From Olsenella uli (GTDB lineage Bacteria; Actinomycetota; Coriobacteriia; Coriobacteriales; Atopobiaceae), in NCBI RefSeq assembly GCF_901212675.1, contig NZ_CAAKOQ010000010.1:1-13196 (forward strand): a stretch of DNA of 13,196 bases, in the 5' to 3' direction. The translations under genes were made by a program, and so were the position numbers. The notes under the pieces are model-generated. The model worked only from the letters and a program-made list of their open reading frames with translations, searched no databases and was not told the DNA's origin. Below are positions 6,961 to 13,125 of the stretch, in pieces. How positions within the stretch are numbered: the first letter of the stretch is position 1; each line of letters starts with the position of its first letter.

Positions 6961-7779
6961 ATGAGAGAGACATTCAACCGCCAGCTCACCGAGCTCCGCC
7001 AGGAGCTCGTGTCCGTCTACGCCACCATCGACCTCGCGCTCCACGACGCCGTGGACGCGCTCGTGGAGGGCGACAAGGCCAAGGCCAAGAACGTGAAGGC
7101 CCTCACGCGCACGCTCGACGAGCGCTGCGCCGAGCTCGAGGACAAGGCGTTTCTGCTCATCGCCACCCAGCAGCCGGTGGCGGGTGACCTGCGCCTCATC
7201 AAGTTCGTCATCTTCGCCAACTTCAACCTGGCGCGCATGTCCAACCATGTGCGCAACATCGCCAAGACCGCCAAGCGCTGCTCCGGCAAGGACGTGCCCG
7301 GCCAGCTCCTCGACCTGCTCGCGAGCGAGGGCCACCTCGTCTACCGCGTGCTCTCCGGCTGCGTCATGGCCATCGTGGAGGAGGACCTGCGCCAGGCGGT
7401 GTCGCTTCCCACCCTCGACGAGCCGGTCGACGACCTCTACAGGCAGTTCTTCCGCACGCTTGCCACGCTGGGCCCCGATGACGACATGGACGCCGCGAGC
7501 CGTGTGGTCATGGCCTCGCGCATGCTCGAGCGCATCTCCGACAACGCGGTGGAGGTGGGCGAGCGCCTCGTGACGCTGCTCACCGGCAAGCGCCGCTCCC
7601 TGGACGACCTCGCCGACCTCGACGACGAGGACCTCGAGGGCCTGCTTGCCACGCGCGGCGCGGGCCAGCTCGCGGGCAGGTTCGTCGACGAGAGTCTTGC
7701 GCGCCAGATTCCCGAGGTTGCCATCGAGAAAACGGATGGGGCGTCGGAAGGGGGCGACGATGGGAACGGAGCCGAGTGA
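6961..7779 (+). CDS. phoU: Phosphate-specific transport regulator PhoU, with acidic C-terminal tail
   Basis: PhoU links the Pst transporter to the PhoR/PhoB-type sensor system and limits phosphate uptake. It is cytoplasmic and made of two three-helix bundles. The 272 residues exceed the usual 215-230: the two PhoU repeats occupy about 1-210 and an Asp/Glu-rich tail of about 60 residues follows. Family signs are QQPVAGDLRLIK (70-81) and the second-repeat metal motif MLERISDNAVEVGER (188-202). The matching first-repeat motif is degraded to LARMSNHVRNIAK (90-102), lacking the acidic residues normally seen at two positions. Ribosome site GGGAGGA at 6951-6957 fixes the ATG. The end overlaps the yggS start by 20 bases, suggesting coupled translation. 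No phoR or phoB is in the window. Confidence 0.93.
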   Translation: MRETFNRQLTELRQELVSVYATIDLALHDAVDALVEGDKAKAKNVKALTRTLDERCAELEDKAFLLIATQQPVAGDLRLIKFVIFANFNLARMSNHVRNIAKTAKRCSGKDVPGQLLDLLASEGHLVYRVLSGCVMAIVEEDLRQAVSLPTLDEPVDDLYRQFFRTLATLGPDDDMDAASRVVMASRMLERISDNAVEVGERLVTLLTGKRRSLDDLADLDDEDLEGLLATRGAGQLAGRFVDESLARQIPEVAIEKTDGASEGGDDGNGAE

Positions 7780-8533
7780 GGCAGAGCCTCGGGGCCGTGA
7801 GGCCGAAGCGATCGAGGCGGACCCCGCCTACGAGGCGTTTCTTCGCGAGCGCAGGGAGCAGATCCTCGAGCGGCTCTCCGCGGCGTGCGTCCGCGCCGGC
7901 CGCGACGCCTCCGAGGTGATGGTGGAGGCGGTCTCCAAGACCGTCGACACGCCTGCCGTGGTCGCTGCCATGCGCGTGGGCTACGCGGCCTTCGGTGAGA
8001 ACCGCCCGCAGGAGCTCGTTCGTAAGCTCGACGCGCTCGCGGCCGCGCAGGTGGTGCCCCCTCGCTTTGACATGATTGGCAACCTGCAGGTCAACAAGGT
8101 CAACCACGTGCTTGCCCGCGTGCGGCTCGTCCACTCCGTGTCGAGCACGCACCTGGCCGAGGCCATCTCCAAGCGTGCCGAGCGCGCCGGCATGCGCGTG
8201 CCCGTCCTGCTCGAGTGCAACGTCTCGGGCGAGGCCTCCAAGAGCGGCTTTGCCCCGGACGAGGCGCGTGCCGCGGCCGAGGAGCTCTGCGCGCTCGGCG
8301 GCATCGACGTGGAGGGTCTCATGACGATGGCGCCCGCCCACGACCCGGGCGCCGCCCGTCGCACCTTCTCGGGCCTGCGTGGGCTCGCGGACGACCTCAG
8401 GGCGCGCACGGGCCGTGCGCTGCCCACGCTTTCCTGCGGAATGAGTGATGATTTTGCAATCGCGGTCGAGGAGGGCTCTACCCTCGTTAGGCTGGGAAGG
8501 ATAGTGTTCTCAGAGGACTACACGCTCGACTAG
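7760..8533 (+). CDS. yggS: YggS/YlmE family pyridoxal phosphate homeostasis protein
   Basis: YggS-family proteins (COG0325) bind pyridoxal 5'-phosphate on a single TIM barrel and keep its cellular level balanced; no catalytic reaction is established. The chosen product is 257 residues. Visible are the PLP lysine K60 in EAVSKT, the FGENRPQEL motif, MIGNLQVNKV (family form HFIGxLQxNK, with the usual His changed), LECNVSGEASKSGF, and the C-terminal LSCGMSDDFAIAVEEGSTLV that holds the phosphate. The ATG at 7760 is preferred because AAGGGGG (7748-7754) sits just before it; an in-frame ATG at 7736 lacks this. The first 25 residues are polar and not part of the barrel. It overlaps the end of phoU by 20 bases. 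In many Gram-positives this gene directly precedes sepF, as it does here. Confidence 0.94.
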   Translation: MGTEPSEAEPRGREAEAIEADPAYEAFLRERREQILERLSAACVRAGRDASEVMVEAVSKTVDTPAVVAAMRVGYAAFGENRPQELVRKLDALAAAQVVPPRFDMIGNLQVNKVNHVLARVRLVHSVSSTHLAEAISKRAERAGMRVPVLLECNVSGEASKSGFAPDEARAAAEELCALGGIDVEGLMTMAPAHDPGAARRTFSGLRGLADDLRARTGRALPTLSCGMSDDFAIAVEEGSTLVRLGRIVFSEDYTLD

Positions 8534-8582
8534 CTTGGCCGACGGCGCCCTTGGGCGGCGTCTCGCGAGACATGGGGACATC

Positions 8583-9350
8583 ATGGGCTTCTTCGACAAT
8601 CTCAAGGGTGCCGTCCAGGACCGCCTGCACCCCGACGCGCAGCGCGACGACTACTACGACGACGGCTATGACGACCAGTACGACGACGGCTACTACGACG
8701 ACTCGGCCGCCGATCCGCGCGGTCGCTCCTCGCGCGACGACCAGCCGCGTACGGGGCTGCTCGGCAACCCGTCGCGCCCCGAGGCCGACAGCGTCTCGGT
8801 CTACACGCGCTCGGGTCGCCACCTCTCCGACGATGACCTGGCCCCCAACGTCGACCACTACCGCGACGAGGGCGGCTATCGCGACGACGGCGCCTACCGC
8901 ACCGCCGACGACTCCTGGCGCGCCAACGCCGACCGCGTGGTCGACCCCGAGCCCGTCATGCACGAGGCTCCGGCCGCGTCCTACGTGCCGCCCATGACGC
9001 AGCCCGGCGTCTTCGGCGCCACGGGCAACACGCCCGGCGACGTGGGCCTCACCGCTGTGCCGCGCGTCACGAGCGGCAAGCTGCCGCCCTATGTGCTCAA
9101 GCCCACGAGCTACGACGACGTGCAGATGGTCGTGCGCCGCGTGCGCACCAACCAGCCGGTGGTGCTCTCGTTCAAGAACCTCAAGATCGAGATCGCCAAG
9201 CGCATCCTCGACTTCAGCTTCGGTCTCGCCTGCGGCGTGGACGGCTCCGTCGACGAGCTGGGCGACCGCGTCTTCGTGGTGCTGCCCAACGGCATCGAGC
9301 TCTCCGACGCCGACAAGCAGAAGCTCAAGAGTGACGGCCTGCTCAAGTAG
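8583..9350 (+). CDS. sepF: Cell division protein SepF
   Basis: SepF tethers FtsZ to the membrane and is essential in actinobacteria that lack FtsA. The 255 residues comprise the N-terminal membrane-targeting amphipathic helix MGFFDNLKGAVQDRL (1-15), a long disordered region with an Asp/Tyr-rich block at 22-40 and further acidic stretches to about 165, and the globular SepF core at about 168-240 (PYVLKPTSYDDVQMVVRRV, KRILDFSFGLACGVDGSV, DRVFVVLPNGIEL). The core would dimerise and bind the FtsZ tail. The frame is open upstream to 8535, but the ATG at 8583 gives the canonical MGFFD start and has GGGGA before it. It is 49 bases after yggS. The core is complete; the linker is longer and more acidic than in Bacillus SepF. 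Confidence 0.95.
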   Translation: MGFFDNLKGAVQDRLHPDAQRDDYYDDGYDDQYDDGYYDDSAADPRGRSSRDDQPRTGLLGNPSRPEADSVSVYTRSGRHLSDDDLAPNVDHYRDEGGYRDDGAYRTADDSWRANADRVVDPEPVMHEAPAASYVPPMTQPGVFGATGNTPGDVGLTAVPRVTSGKLPPYVLKPTSYDDVQMVVRRVRTNQPVVLSFKNLKIEIAKRILDFSFGLACGVDGSVDELGDRVFVVLPNGIELSDADKQKLKSDGLLK

Positions 9351-9468
9351 GGTTCGCGCCGGCCGTGCGGCTGGTCTTGGCCTCGTGGGCCGTTTTGCCT
9401 GCGGGGTCGCGTGTCCGGGCCAGCCGATGCCTGGTCGTGCGGCCGGTGCCGGGCGCTCGGGCTTGGTG

Positions 9469-9474
9469 TACGAT
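9469..9474 (+). promoter_or_regulatory. Possible -10 box in the sepF-proC gap
   Basis: TACGAT, preceded by TG, occurs in the 185-base gap before proC. No recognisable -35 hexamer lies at the right distance. The gap itself suggests that proC-yggT has its own promoter, but the box is weakly supported. Confidence 0.2.
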
Positions 9475-9497
9475 ACGTCATCATCGTTCTAACTGCC

Positions 9498-9524
9498 GCG
9501 GCGGCCCTGGGCCGTCGCCTTCTT
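9498..9524 (+). terminator. GC hairpin with short pyrimidine tail before proC; terminator or leader structure
   Basis: Positions 9498-9506 can pair with 9510-9518 (nine base pairs, one of them G-U) around a three-base loop, followed by CTTCTTT. It resembles a weak intrinsic terminator and ends only a few bases before the proC ribosome site AGGGGGA (9526-9532). It could end the upstream transcript or fold within the proC leader. Confidence 0.35.
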
Positions 9525-9535
9525 TAGGGGGAGAC

Positions 9536-10363
9536 ATGGCAGAGGTTTCCGAGGTGCTGGCTAGCGCCCGCATCGGTGTCATCGGCGGCGGCTCGATGGG
9601 CGGCTCGATCGCCCGCGGACTCGCCCAAGCGGGCGTCATGGCACCCGAGCGCGTCTTCGTGTGCGACCACAACCCCGGCAAGCTCCAGGCGCTCGCCGAC
9701 GCCGCTGGCATCCAGACACGCGCCAACGCCGACGAGCTACTCGCGGCCGATCCCACGGTCGTCGTGCTCGCGGTGAAGCCGCAGGTGTTGGGTGCCCTGC
9801 TCGAGCAGGTGGCTGACCGGCTCGCTGGAAGGCTCGTCGTCTCCATCGCGGCGGGCGTGGCCCTCTCGACGCTCGAGGGCATCCTTCCCGGCTCGCGCGT
9901 GGTGCGTGTCATGCCCAACCTGCCGGTCTCGGTGCGCTCCGGCGCCTCGGCCGTGGCGGGCGGCTCGTCTGCCACCGCGGATGACGTGGAGCTCACGCGC
10001 ACGCTCTTCTCGGCGCTTGGCGCGGCCAAGGTCATGCGCGAGGACCAGCTTGACGCCGAGGGCGCCGTGGTGGGCTGCGCGCCGGCCTTCTTCGCCCTCA
10101 TGCTCGACACCCTCACGCGCGCCGGCATCCGCGCGGGGCTTCCCGCAGCGGCTGCGCGCGAGATGGTGAACGTCACGATGCTCGGCGTGGCCGAGATGCT
10201 CAAGGAGTCCGGCGAGCACCCGCGTGCCTACATGGAGCGTGTCACCTCCCCGGGCGGCACCACGGCCGCGGCCCTCTACGAGCTCGAGCCGCTCCTGGCC
10301 AAGGGCTCCTACGACGCCGTCGACGCGGCGCTCGAGCGCACCGCCGAGCTTGCGAGGAGCTAG
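9536..10363 (+). CDS. proC: Pyrroline-5-carboxylate reductase
   Basis: ProC reduces 1-pyrroline-5-carboxylate to L-proline with NAD(P)H, the last step of proline synthesis, in the cytoplasm. The 275 residues match the family length. The N-terminal Rossmann fold has IGVIGGGSMGGSIARGL (13-29) for the dinucleotide, then LAVKPQ (78-83) and VMPNLP (125-130). The helical dimer domain carries the P5CR signature TSPGGTTAAALYELE (237-251). The usual SGxGPAY segment reads VVGCAPAFFA here (178-187), a conservative but noticeable change near the substrate site. ATG at 9536 with AGGGGGA just upstream; the frame is open further up, but that part is not Rossmann-like. proC often sits between sepF and yggT in this cluster. 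yggT follows after 6 bases. Confidence 0.96.
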   Translation: MAEVSEVLASARIGVIGGGSMGGSIARGLAQAGVMAPERVFVCDHNPGKLQALADAAGIQTRANADELLAADPTVVVLAVKPQVLGALLEQVADRLAGRLVVSIAAGVALSTLEGILPGSRVVRVMPNLPVSVRSGASAVAGGSSATADDVELTRTLFSALGAAKVMREDQLDAEGAVVGCAPAFFALMLDTLTRAGIRAGLPAAAAREMVNVTMLGVAEMLKESGEHPRAYMERVTSPGGTTAAALYELEPLLAKGSYDAVDAALERTAELARS

Positions 10364-10369
10364 CCTGAG

Positions 10370-10657
10370 ATGCTCATCTACCAGATAGGCCAGGTCATCC
10401 GGGCGTTGTTCAACTTTTACGAGATGCTCATCGTGGTGTGGTGCATCCTGTCGTGGTTCCCCGTGCGCGAGGGCAGCCTCGTGGGCGACGTCGCGGTGGT
10501 GGTGAACCGGCTGGTGGCGCCCTACATGAACCTGTTCCGGCGCTTCGTGCCGCCGCTCGGCGGCATCGACTTCTCGCCGATCGTCGCCATCTTCGCGCTC
10601 TCCATCATCGAGAATGTGGTGCTGCCGCTCCTGGGCGCGCTGGGCGCGCTGCTGTAG
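10370..10657 (+). CDS. yggT: YggT family small membrane protein
   Basis: A 95-residue protein of the YggT/YlmG family, with one hydrophobic segment at about 10-30 and another at about 69-93. Between them is the family motif NRLVAPYMNLFRRFVPPLGG followed by IDFSPIVAIFAL. Members are found in the division cluster of many Gram-positives and in chloroplasts, where they are linked to membrane organisation and nucleoid or thylakoid placement; the molecular role is unclear. The ATG lies 6 bases after the proC stop, and GAGGAG at the end of proC can serve as its ribosome site, so the two are co-transcribed. Identification rests on length, topology, motif and position between proC and divIVA. Confidence 0.92.
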   Translation: MLIYQIGQVIRALFNFYEMLIVVWCILSWFPVREGSLVGDVAVVVNRLVAPYMNLFRRFVPPLGGIDFSPIVAIFALSIIENVVLPLLGALGALL

Positions 10658-10685
10658 GGCCCTGGTCCCGGCGGGCCGGCCCTGC

Positions 10686-10727
10686 ACCCGTGCGCATGTG
10701 TTCCCTTTTTGCCGCCTGCGCACGGGT
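10686..10727. promoter_or_regulatory. Perfect 11-bp inverted repeat upstream of divIVA, possible operator
   Basis: ACCCGTGCGCA (10686-10696) and TGCGCACGGGT (10717-10727) are exact reverse complements 20 bases apart. The right arm covers the expected -35 position of the divIVA promoter, whose -10 box is at 10741. The loop contains TTTTT. It may be an operator or an RNA hairpin ending the yggT transcript; the T-run is inside the loop, which argues against a standard terminator. Confidence 0.45.
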
Positions 10728-10740
10728 CCGGAACTGCGGC

Positions 10741-10746
10741 TATACT
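10741..10746 (+). promoter_or_regulatory. Likely -10 box of the divIVA promoter
   Basis: TATACT, a five-of-six match to the housekeeping -10 consensus, lies 58 bases before the divIVA ATG. The region 16-18 bases upstream has no good -35 hexamer, so the promoter may depend on a factor, possibly one acting at the inverted repeat that covers that spot. Confidence 0.4.
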
Positions 10747-10803
10747 GTCGGACATGCATAGAGCGTCCTCGCGACCTCGCCATAGGAACGAAAGGGATTC
10801 AGA

Positions 10804-11520
10804 ATGGCAATCACACCCGCAGAAATCGACCAGCTCACCTTCTCTCCCTCCAAGCACGGTTACGACACCGACGAGGTCGACAACTTCCTCGAGCGCCTCT
10901 CGGGCGAGGTTGACGCCATGCTTCAGAAGATCGCCGACCTCAAGGGTCGCCTGACTGCCTCCGAGCAGCAGCTCGCCGCATCGCAGGCCCAGGTCCAGCA
11001 GCTCCAGCAGCAGCTTGCCCAGGCCGGCTCCGCGCCTGCCGCTGCGCCCGCGCCGGCTCCGGTGGCACCGGTTGCTTCCGTCGCCTCCGAGGACCAGATC
11101 TCGCGCGTCCTCATCATCGCCCAGCAGAGTGCCGACAAGATGGTCGCCGACGCCCGCGAGAACGCCGAGAAGATTCGCAACGAGGCCGACCAGAAGGCCC
11201 GCGAGGTCATCCGTCAGGCGCTCGCCGAGAAGCAGAGCGAGCTCGACGAGATGGATCGCCTCAAGCAGTCCCGCGAGGAGTTCCGCGACCAGTACAAGGC
11301 GCTGCTCCAGCACTTCATGGACGACGCGGACAACGCGTTCTCCCAGCAGCTCTCCACGAGCCTGCCCACCGGCTCCGCCGCTGCGAAGGCCCCCGTCGCC
11401 GCTCCCGTTGCCCCCGCTGCCCCGGCTGTCACGCCTGCCGCGCCCGATGCGGACGCCACGCAGCTCTCGACCCCGCAGCAGCTGCCGATGTCCGGCGTTG
11501 ACGTGGACGACCTGGACTAG
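10804..11520 (+). CDS. divIVA: DivIVA-family polar growth and septum-site protein
   Basis: DivIVA (Wag31 in mycobacteria) binds curved membrane at poles and septa and recruits cell-wall or division factors. The 238 residues begin with the conserved membrane-binding domain: ITPAEIDQLTFSPSKHGYDT then DEVDNFLERL (3-32). A first coiled coil covers about 30-74, rich in Gln/Leu (VQQLQQQL). An Ala/Pro linker follows at 76-92, then a second, longer coiled coil at about 98-180 (ARENAEKIRNEADQKAREVI). An Ala/Pro-rich stretch (190-217) leads to an acidic end, DVDDLD. The split coiled coil is a pattern known in actinobacterial DivIVA. Ribosome site AAAGGGA at 10791-10796 fixes the ATG. It has its own probable promoter and is closed by the terminator at 11597. 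Confidence 0.95.
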   Translation: MAITPAEIDQLTFSPSKHGYDTDEVDNFLERLSGEVDAMLQKIADLKGRLTASEQQLAASQAQVQQLQQQLAQAGSAPAAAPAPAPVAPVASVASEDQISRVLIIAQQSADKMVADARENAEKIRNEADQKAREVIRQALAEKQSELDEMDRLKQSREEFRDQYKALLQHFMDDADNAFSQQLSTSLPTGSAAAKAPVAAPVAPAAPAVTPAAPDADATQLSTPQQLPMSGVDVDDLD

Positions 11521-11596
11521 CAGGTTGCGCCCTGCCCGCTGATGGCGGGTGTCGCTTGCGTGATTTGGCCCAGTCTGGGGCGTTGGATTGAACCTC

Positions 11597-11631
11597 AGGG
11601 GGAGGGTCGCCCACGGCGACCCTCCCCCTTT
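11597..11631 (+). terminator. Strong intrinsic terminator after divIVA
   Basis: Arms 11598-11611 and 11615-11628 are perfect 14-bp reverse complements (GGGGGAGGGTCGCC) around the loop CAC, extended by an A-T pair at 11597/11629. A short TTT follows. It lies 77 bases after the divIVA stop and ends the division-gene transcript. The T-run is brief, but the stem is unusually stable. Confidence 0.85.
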
Positions 11632-11668
11632 GCCGTGACATCCGGCAATTCCACCATCCTTTATTTGC

Positions 11669-11901
11669 CTCTATCCTGGACTCATCAGCAAAGGCGAGCC
11701 TGCTCTCTTAACTCCAGAGCTCACAGCTTTGGCAAGGCCTACCATCTCACCCCCAGAGCTCACCAGTATTGGCTGGCCCTTCTATCTCAGTCCCAGGACT
11801 TTCGTGCTCTGGCTTGATTCGCTCTCCCAATCCCTGGACTTACCAGCTCTGGCTTGATCCGCCCTCCCAATCCCAAGGTTTGCCGTCCCTGGCGGGGCTC
11901 G
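11669..11901. repeat. Degenerate tandem array of about 40-bp units (five full, one partial)
   Basis: Consecutive units: 11669-11702 (partial, 34), 11703-11741 (39), 11742-11781 (40), 11782-11821 (40), 11822-11861 (40) and 11862-11901 (40). Each full unit begins with a pyrimidine-rich stretch like CTCTCCCAATCCC, passes through GGACTT or AGAGCTC, and ends in a TGGC-containing segment such as CTCTGGCTTGATCCG. Units 4 and 5 are the most alike. A composite of the units contains CCAGAGCT and AGCTCTGG around four bases, so the ancestral unit may have been a small palindrome. Forty is not a multiple of three and no frame stays open, so this is not protein repeat. There are no unique spacers, so it is not CRISPR. 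Confidence 0.75.
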
Positions 11902-11959
11902 CATTTTGACGTGTATTGGTCTGTCTTAGATTCAGATAGCAGACTTGCATAAATCCTAT

Positions 11960-11988
11960 TTGAAACTGCATAACTTGGTTACTATGGT
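11960..11988 (+). promoter_or_regulatory. Promoter-like hexamer pair upstream of a large hairpin
   Basis: TTGAAA (11960-11965) and TATGGT (11983-11988) are separated by exactly 17 bases, each a fair match to housekeeping -35 and -10 boxes. The predicted transcript would begin just before the inverted repeat at 11997-12091. No coding frame follows, so if real it would drive a non-coding RNA. Confidence 0.3.
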
Positions 11989-11996
11989 CAACTCCA

Positions 11997-12091
11997 CCTT
12001 TGGGTCGCAAGCCATCTCCCAAAAGTCGAGCGACATTTTTCGGGAACGTCTCCGGTAGATGGCTTGCGCGGCTTGCGACCCGACCCAAAGG
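11997..12091. repeat. Imperfect inverted repeat with an internal duplication in one arm
   Basis: The left arm 11997-12017 (CCTTTGGGTCGCAAGCCATCT) is matched by 12057-12068 plus 12083-12091. The right arm is split by 14 extra bases (12069-12082) that repeat GGCTTGCG. The loop is 39 bases. The RNA could form a 12-bp plus 9-bp stem with a bulge. It may be a small mobile-element remnant, a structured RNA or a terminator-like fold; I do not recognise it. Confidence 0.7.
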
Positions 12092-12229
12092 CCCCTCCAT
12101 GAGCGGGACGAGGACTCAGATTCAACGCCGGACTCCGCCCTGAATCTCCGGAAAGGCCAATCCTCCGGCGCGACGGCTGGTTGGTTCCAACCACGAGGGC
12201 AGCCAGGAGACCCTCCGAGCGAACCTGCC

Positions 12230-13111
12230 TTAAGCCAGGACGCGCCGCATCTCCTCGGCCACCGCTTCGAGGGTCTCGTCACAGTCTACCTGCGAGATTC
12301 GGTAGCCAACGAAGTAGGGCGAGGCCACCCATCGCGGCACGACCTTGACCGTGATGCGACCGGGTGCGTCATCGCCTCCCATGGTTGAAGAACCCACGAC
12401 CTGCGCCGCGGCAATGCCCGAGTCCCGCGTCTCAACCACGTCCTGCGTGCGGTAGAAGAAGAGGTTGTACGAGTTGCAGCCGTGGCCGTGGTAGCTCTCG
12501 AGCAGGAAGCGCACGAGCTTGCGGATGACCTCGGAGAGCCAGACGACGTCCGCGGGCGCCACGAGCGCATCGTCGGACGTCTCGGGCACCGAAGCGTTCG
12601 TCTCCATGAATCCCATGAGCGGGTGCGTCGAGAGGCTGAGCTCGCGGCCGCCGTCGCGCAGCACCTCCACGCCGCCAAAGGCGTTCGCGGGCACGCGCTC
12701 GTAGCCGTCCTTCTTCGTGAGCCCCACGATCTGCAGGTGCGGATGGCGAATCGATCCGCCCGAGAGCGGCCCGTAATTCTTGTACATGAGAACGCTCCGA
12801 TAGCGCCGGTCGCGCAGCATCTGGCCCCAGCACTCGAGTGAGAACCGCAGGACGGCCTCGCTCTCCTCGGCCGAGTAGTTGGAGAAGTCGCCCTCGTGGT
12901 CGCCCGACTCCACGACGATGGTCTGCATCGTGTCGGCAAGCGTGCGGTACTTGTTCACGAGCCAGATGCGCTCGCCGTCCTGCCGCAGGATGCTCTCGAG
13001 CGTCTCGGGGTGGCAGAAGGGGCAGTAGCCGTCTGTGTGGCGGATGTTCTCCGGCTTGTGCCTTGCCACGCGGTTGATGAACACGAGCGGCGCGTTCTCG
13101 ATCTGTGCCAT
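12230..13111 (-). CDS. GalT-like protein of the DUF4931 family (HIT superfamily)
   Basis: A 293-residue protein resembling galactose-1-phosphate uridylyltransferases of the HIT superfamily. It has a probable metal-binding CPFC (30-33), LVNKYRTLADT (51-61) followed by an acidic SGDHEGDFS, and the active-site segment YKNYGPLSGGSIRHPHLQIV (110-129). The HPHLQ there matches the HPHxQ motif whose second His forms the nucleotidyl intermediate in GalT. The family (DUF4931) has no settled substrate; nucleotidyl transfer or hydrolysis on a sugar phosphate or nucleotide is the reasonable guess. The ATG at 13111 is chosen because AGGGGG (13121-13116 on the minus strand) precedes it; the upstream in-frame codons to 13177 are repeat sequence. 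It is convergent with divIVA and has no galactose genes beside it. Confidence 0.85.
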   Translation of the reverse strand: MAQIENAPLVFINRVARHKPENIRHTDGYCPFCHPETLESILRQDGERIWLVNKYRTLADTMQTIVVESGDHEGDFSNYSAEESEAVLRFSLECWGQMLRDRRYRSVLMYKNYGPLSGGSIRHPHLQIVGLTKKDGYERVPANAFGGVEVLRDGGRELSLSTHPLMGFMETNASVPETSDDALVAPADVVWLSEVIRKLVRFLLESYHGHGCNSYNLFFYRTQDVVETRDSGIAAAQVVGSSTMGGDDAPGRITVKVVPRWVASPYFVGYRISQVDCDETLEAVAEEMRRVLA

Positions 13112-13125
13112 GGAGCCCCCTCTTG

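Larger units (their letters stand above)
11902..12229. other. Gene-free, AT-richer intergenic region with inverted repeats
   Basis: No gene can be supported on either strand; the open frames present are short and lack ribosome sites. The first 90 bases are clearly AT-richer than the flanks. It contains a promoter-like pair at 11960-11988, a large imperfect inverted repeat at 11997-12091, AGATTCA/TGAATCT arms at about 12119-12125 and 12141-12147, and the small palindrome TGGTTGGTTCCAACCA (12178-12193), which lies downstream of the minus-strand gene and could fold in its 3' transcript. Confidence 0.6.

Noticed and set aside
4006..7335. A very long minus-strand open frame (over 1100 codons) opposite the pst genes
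   Set aside because: It is His/Arg/Gly-rich low complexity, antisense to well-identified pstCA, pstB and phoU, and results from strong GC third-position bias. No domain is recognisable.
11542..11817. Possible small protein of about 91 residues after divIVA
   Set aside because: It spans the terminator hairpin and the drifting tandem repeats, has no clear ribosome site, and shows no codon bias like the genes here.
11669..11901. CRISPR array
   Set aside because: The repeats are directly adjacent with no unique spacers, are too diverged, and no cas genes are near.
11840..12282. Short minus-strand open frames that might be transposase fragments
   Set aside because: No DDE, recombinase or other motif could be read; they overlap the inverted repeat, and I cannot support more than an unrecognised remnant.
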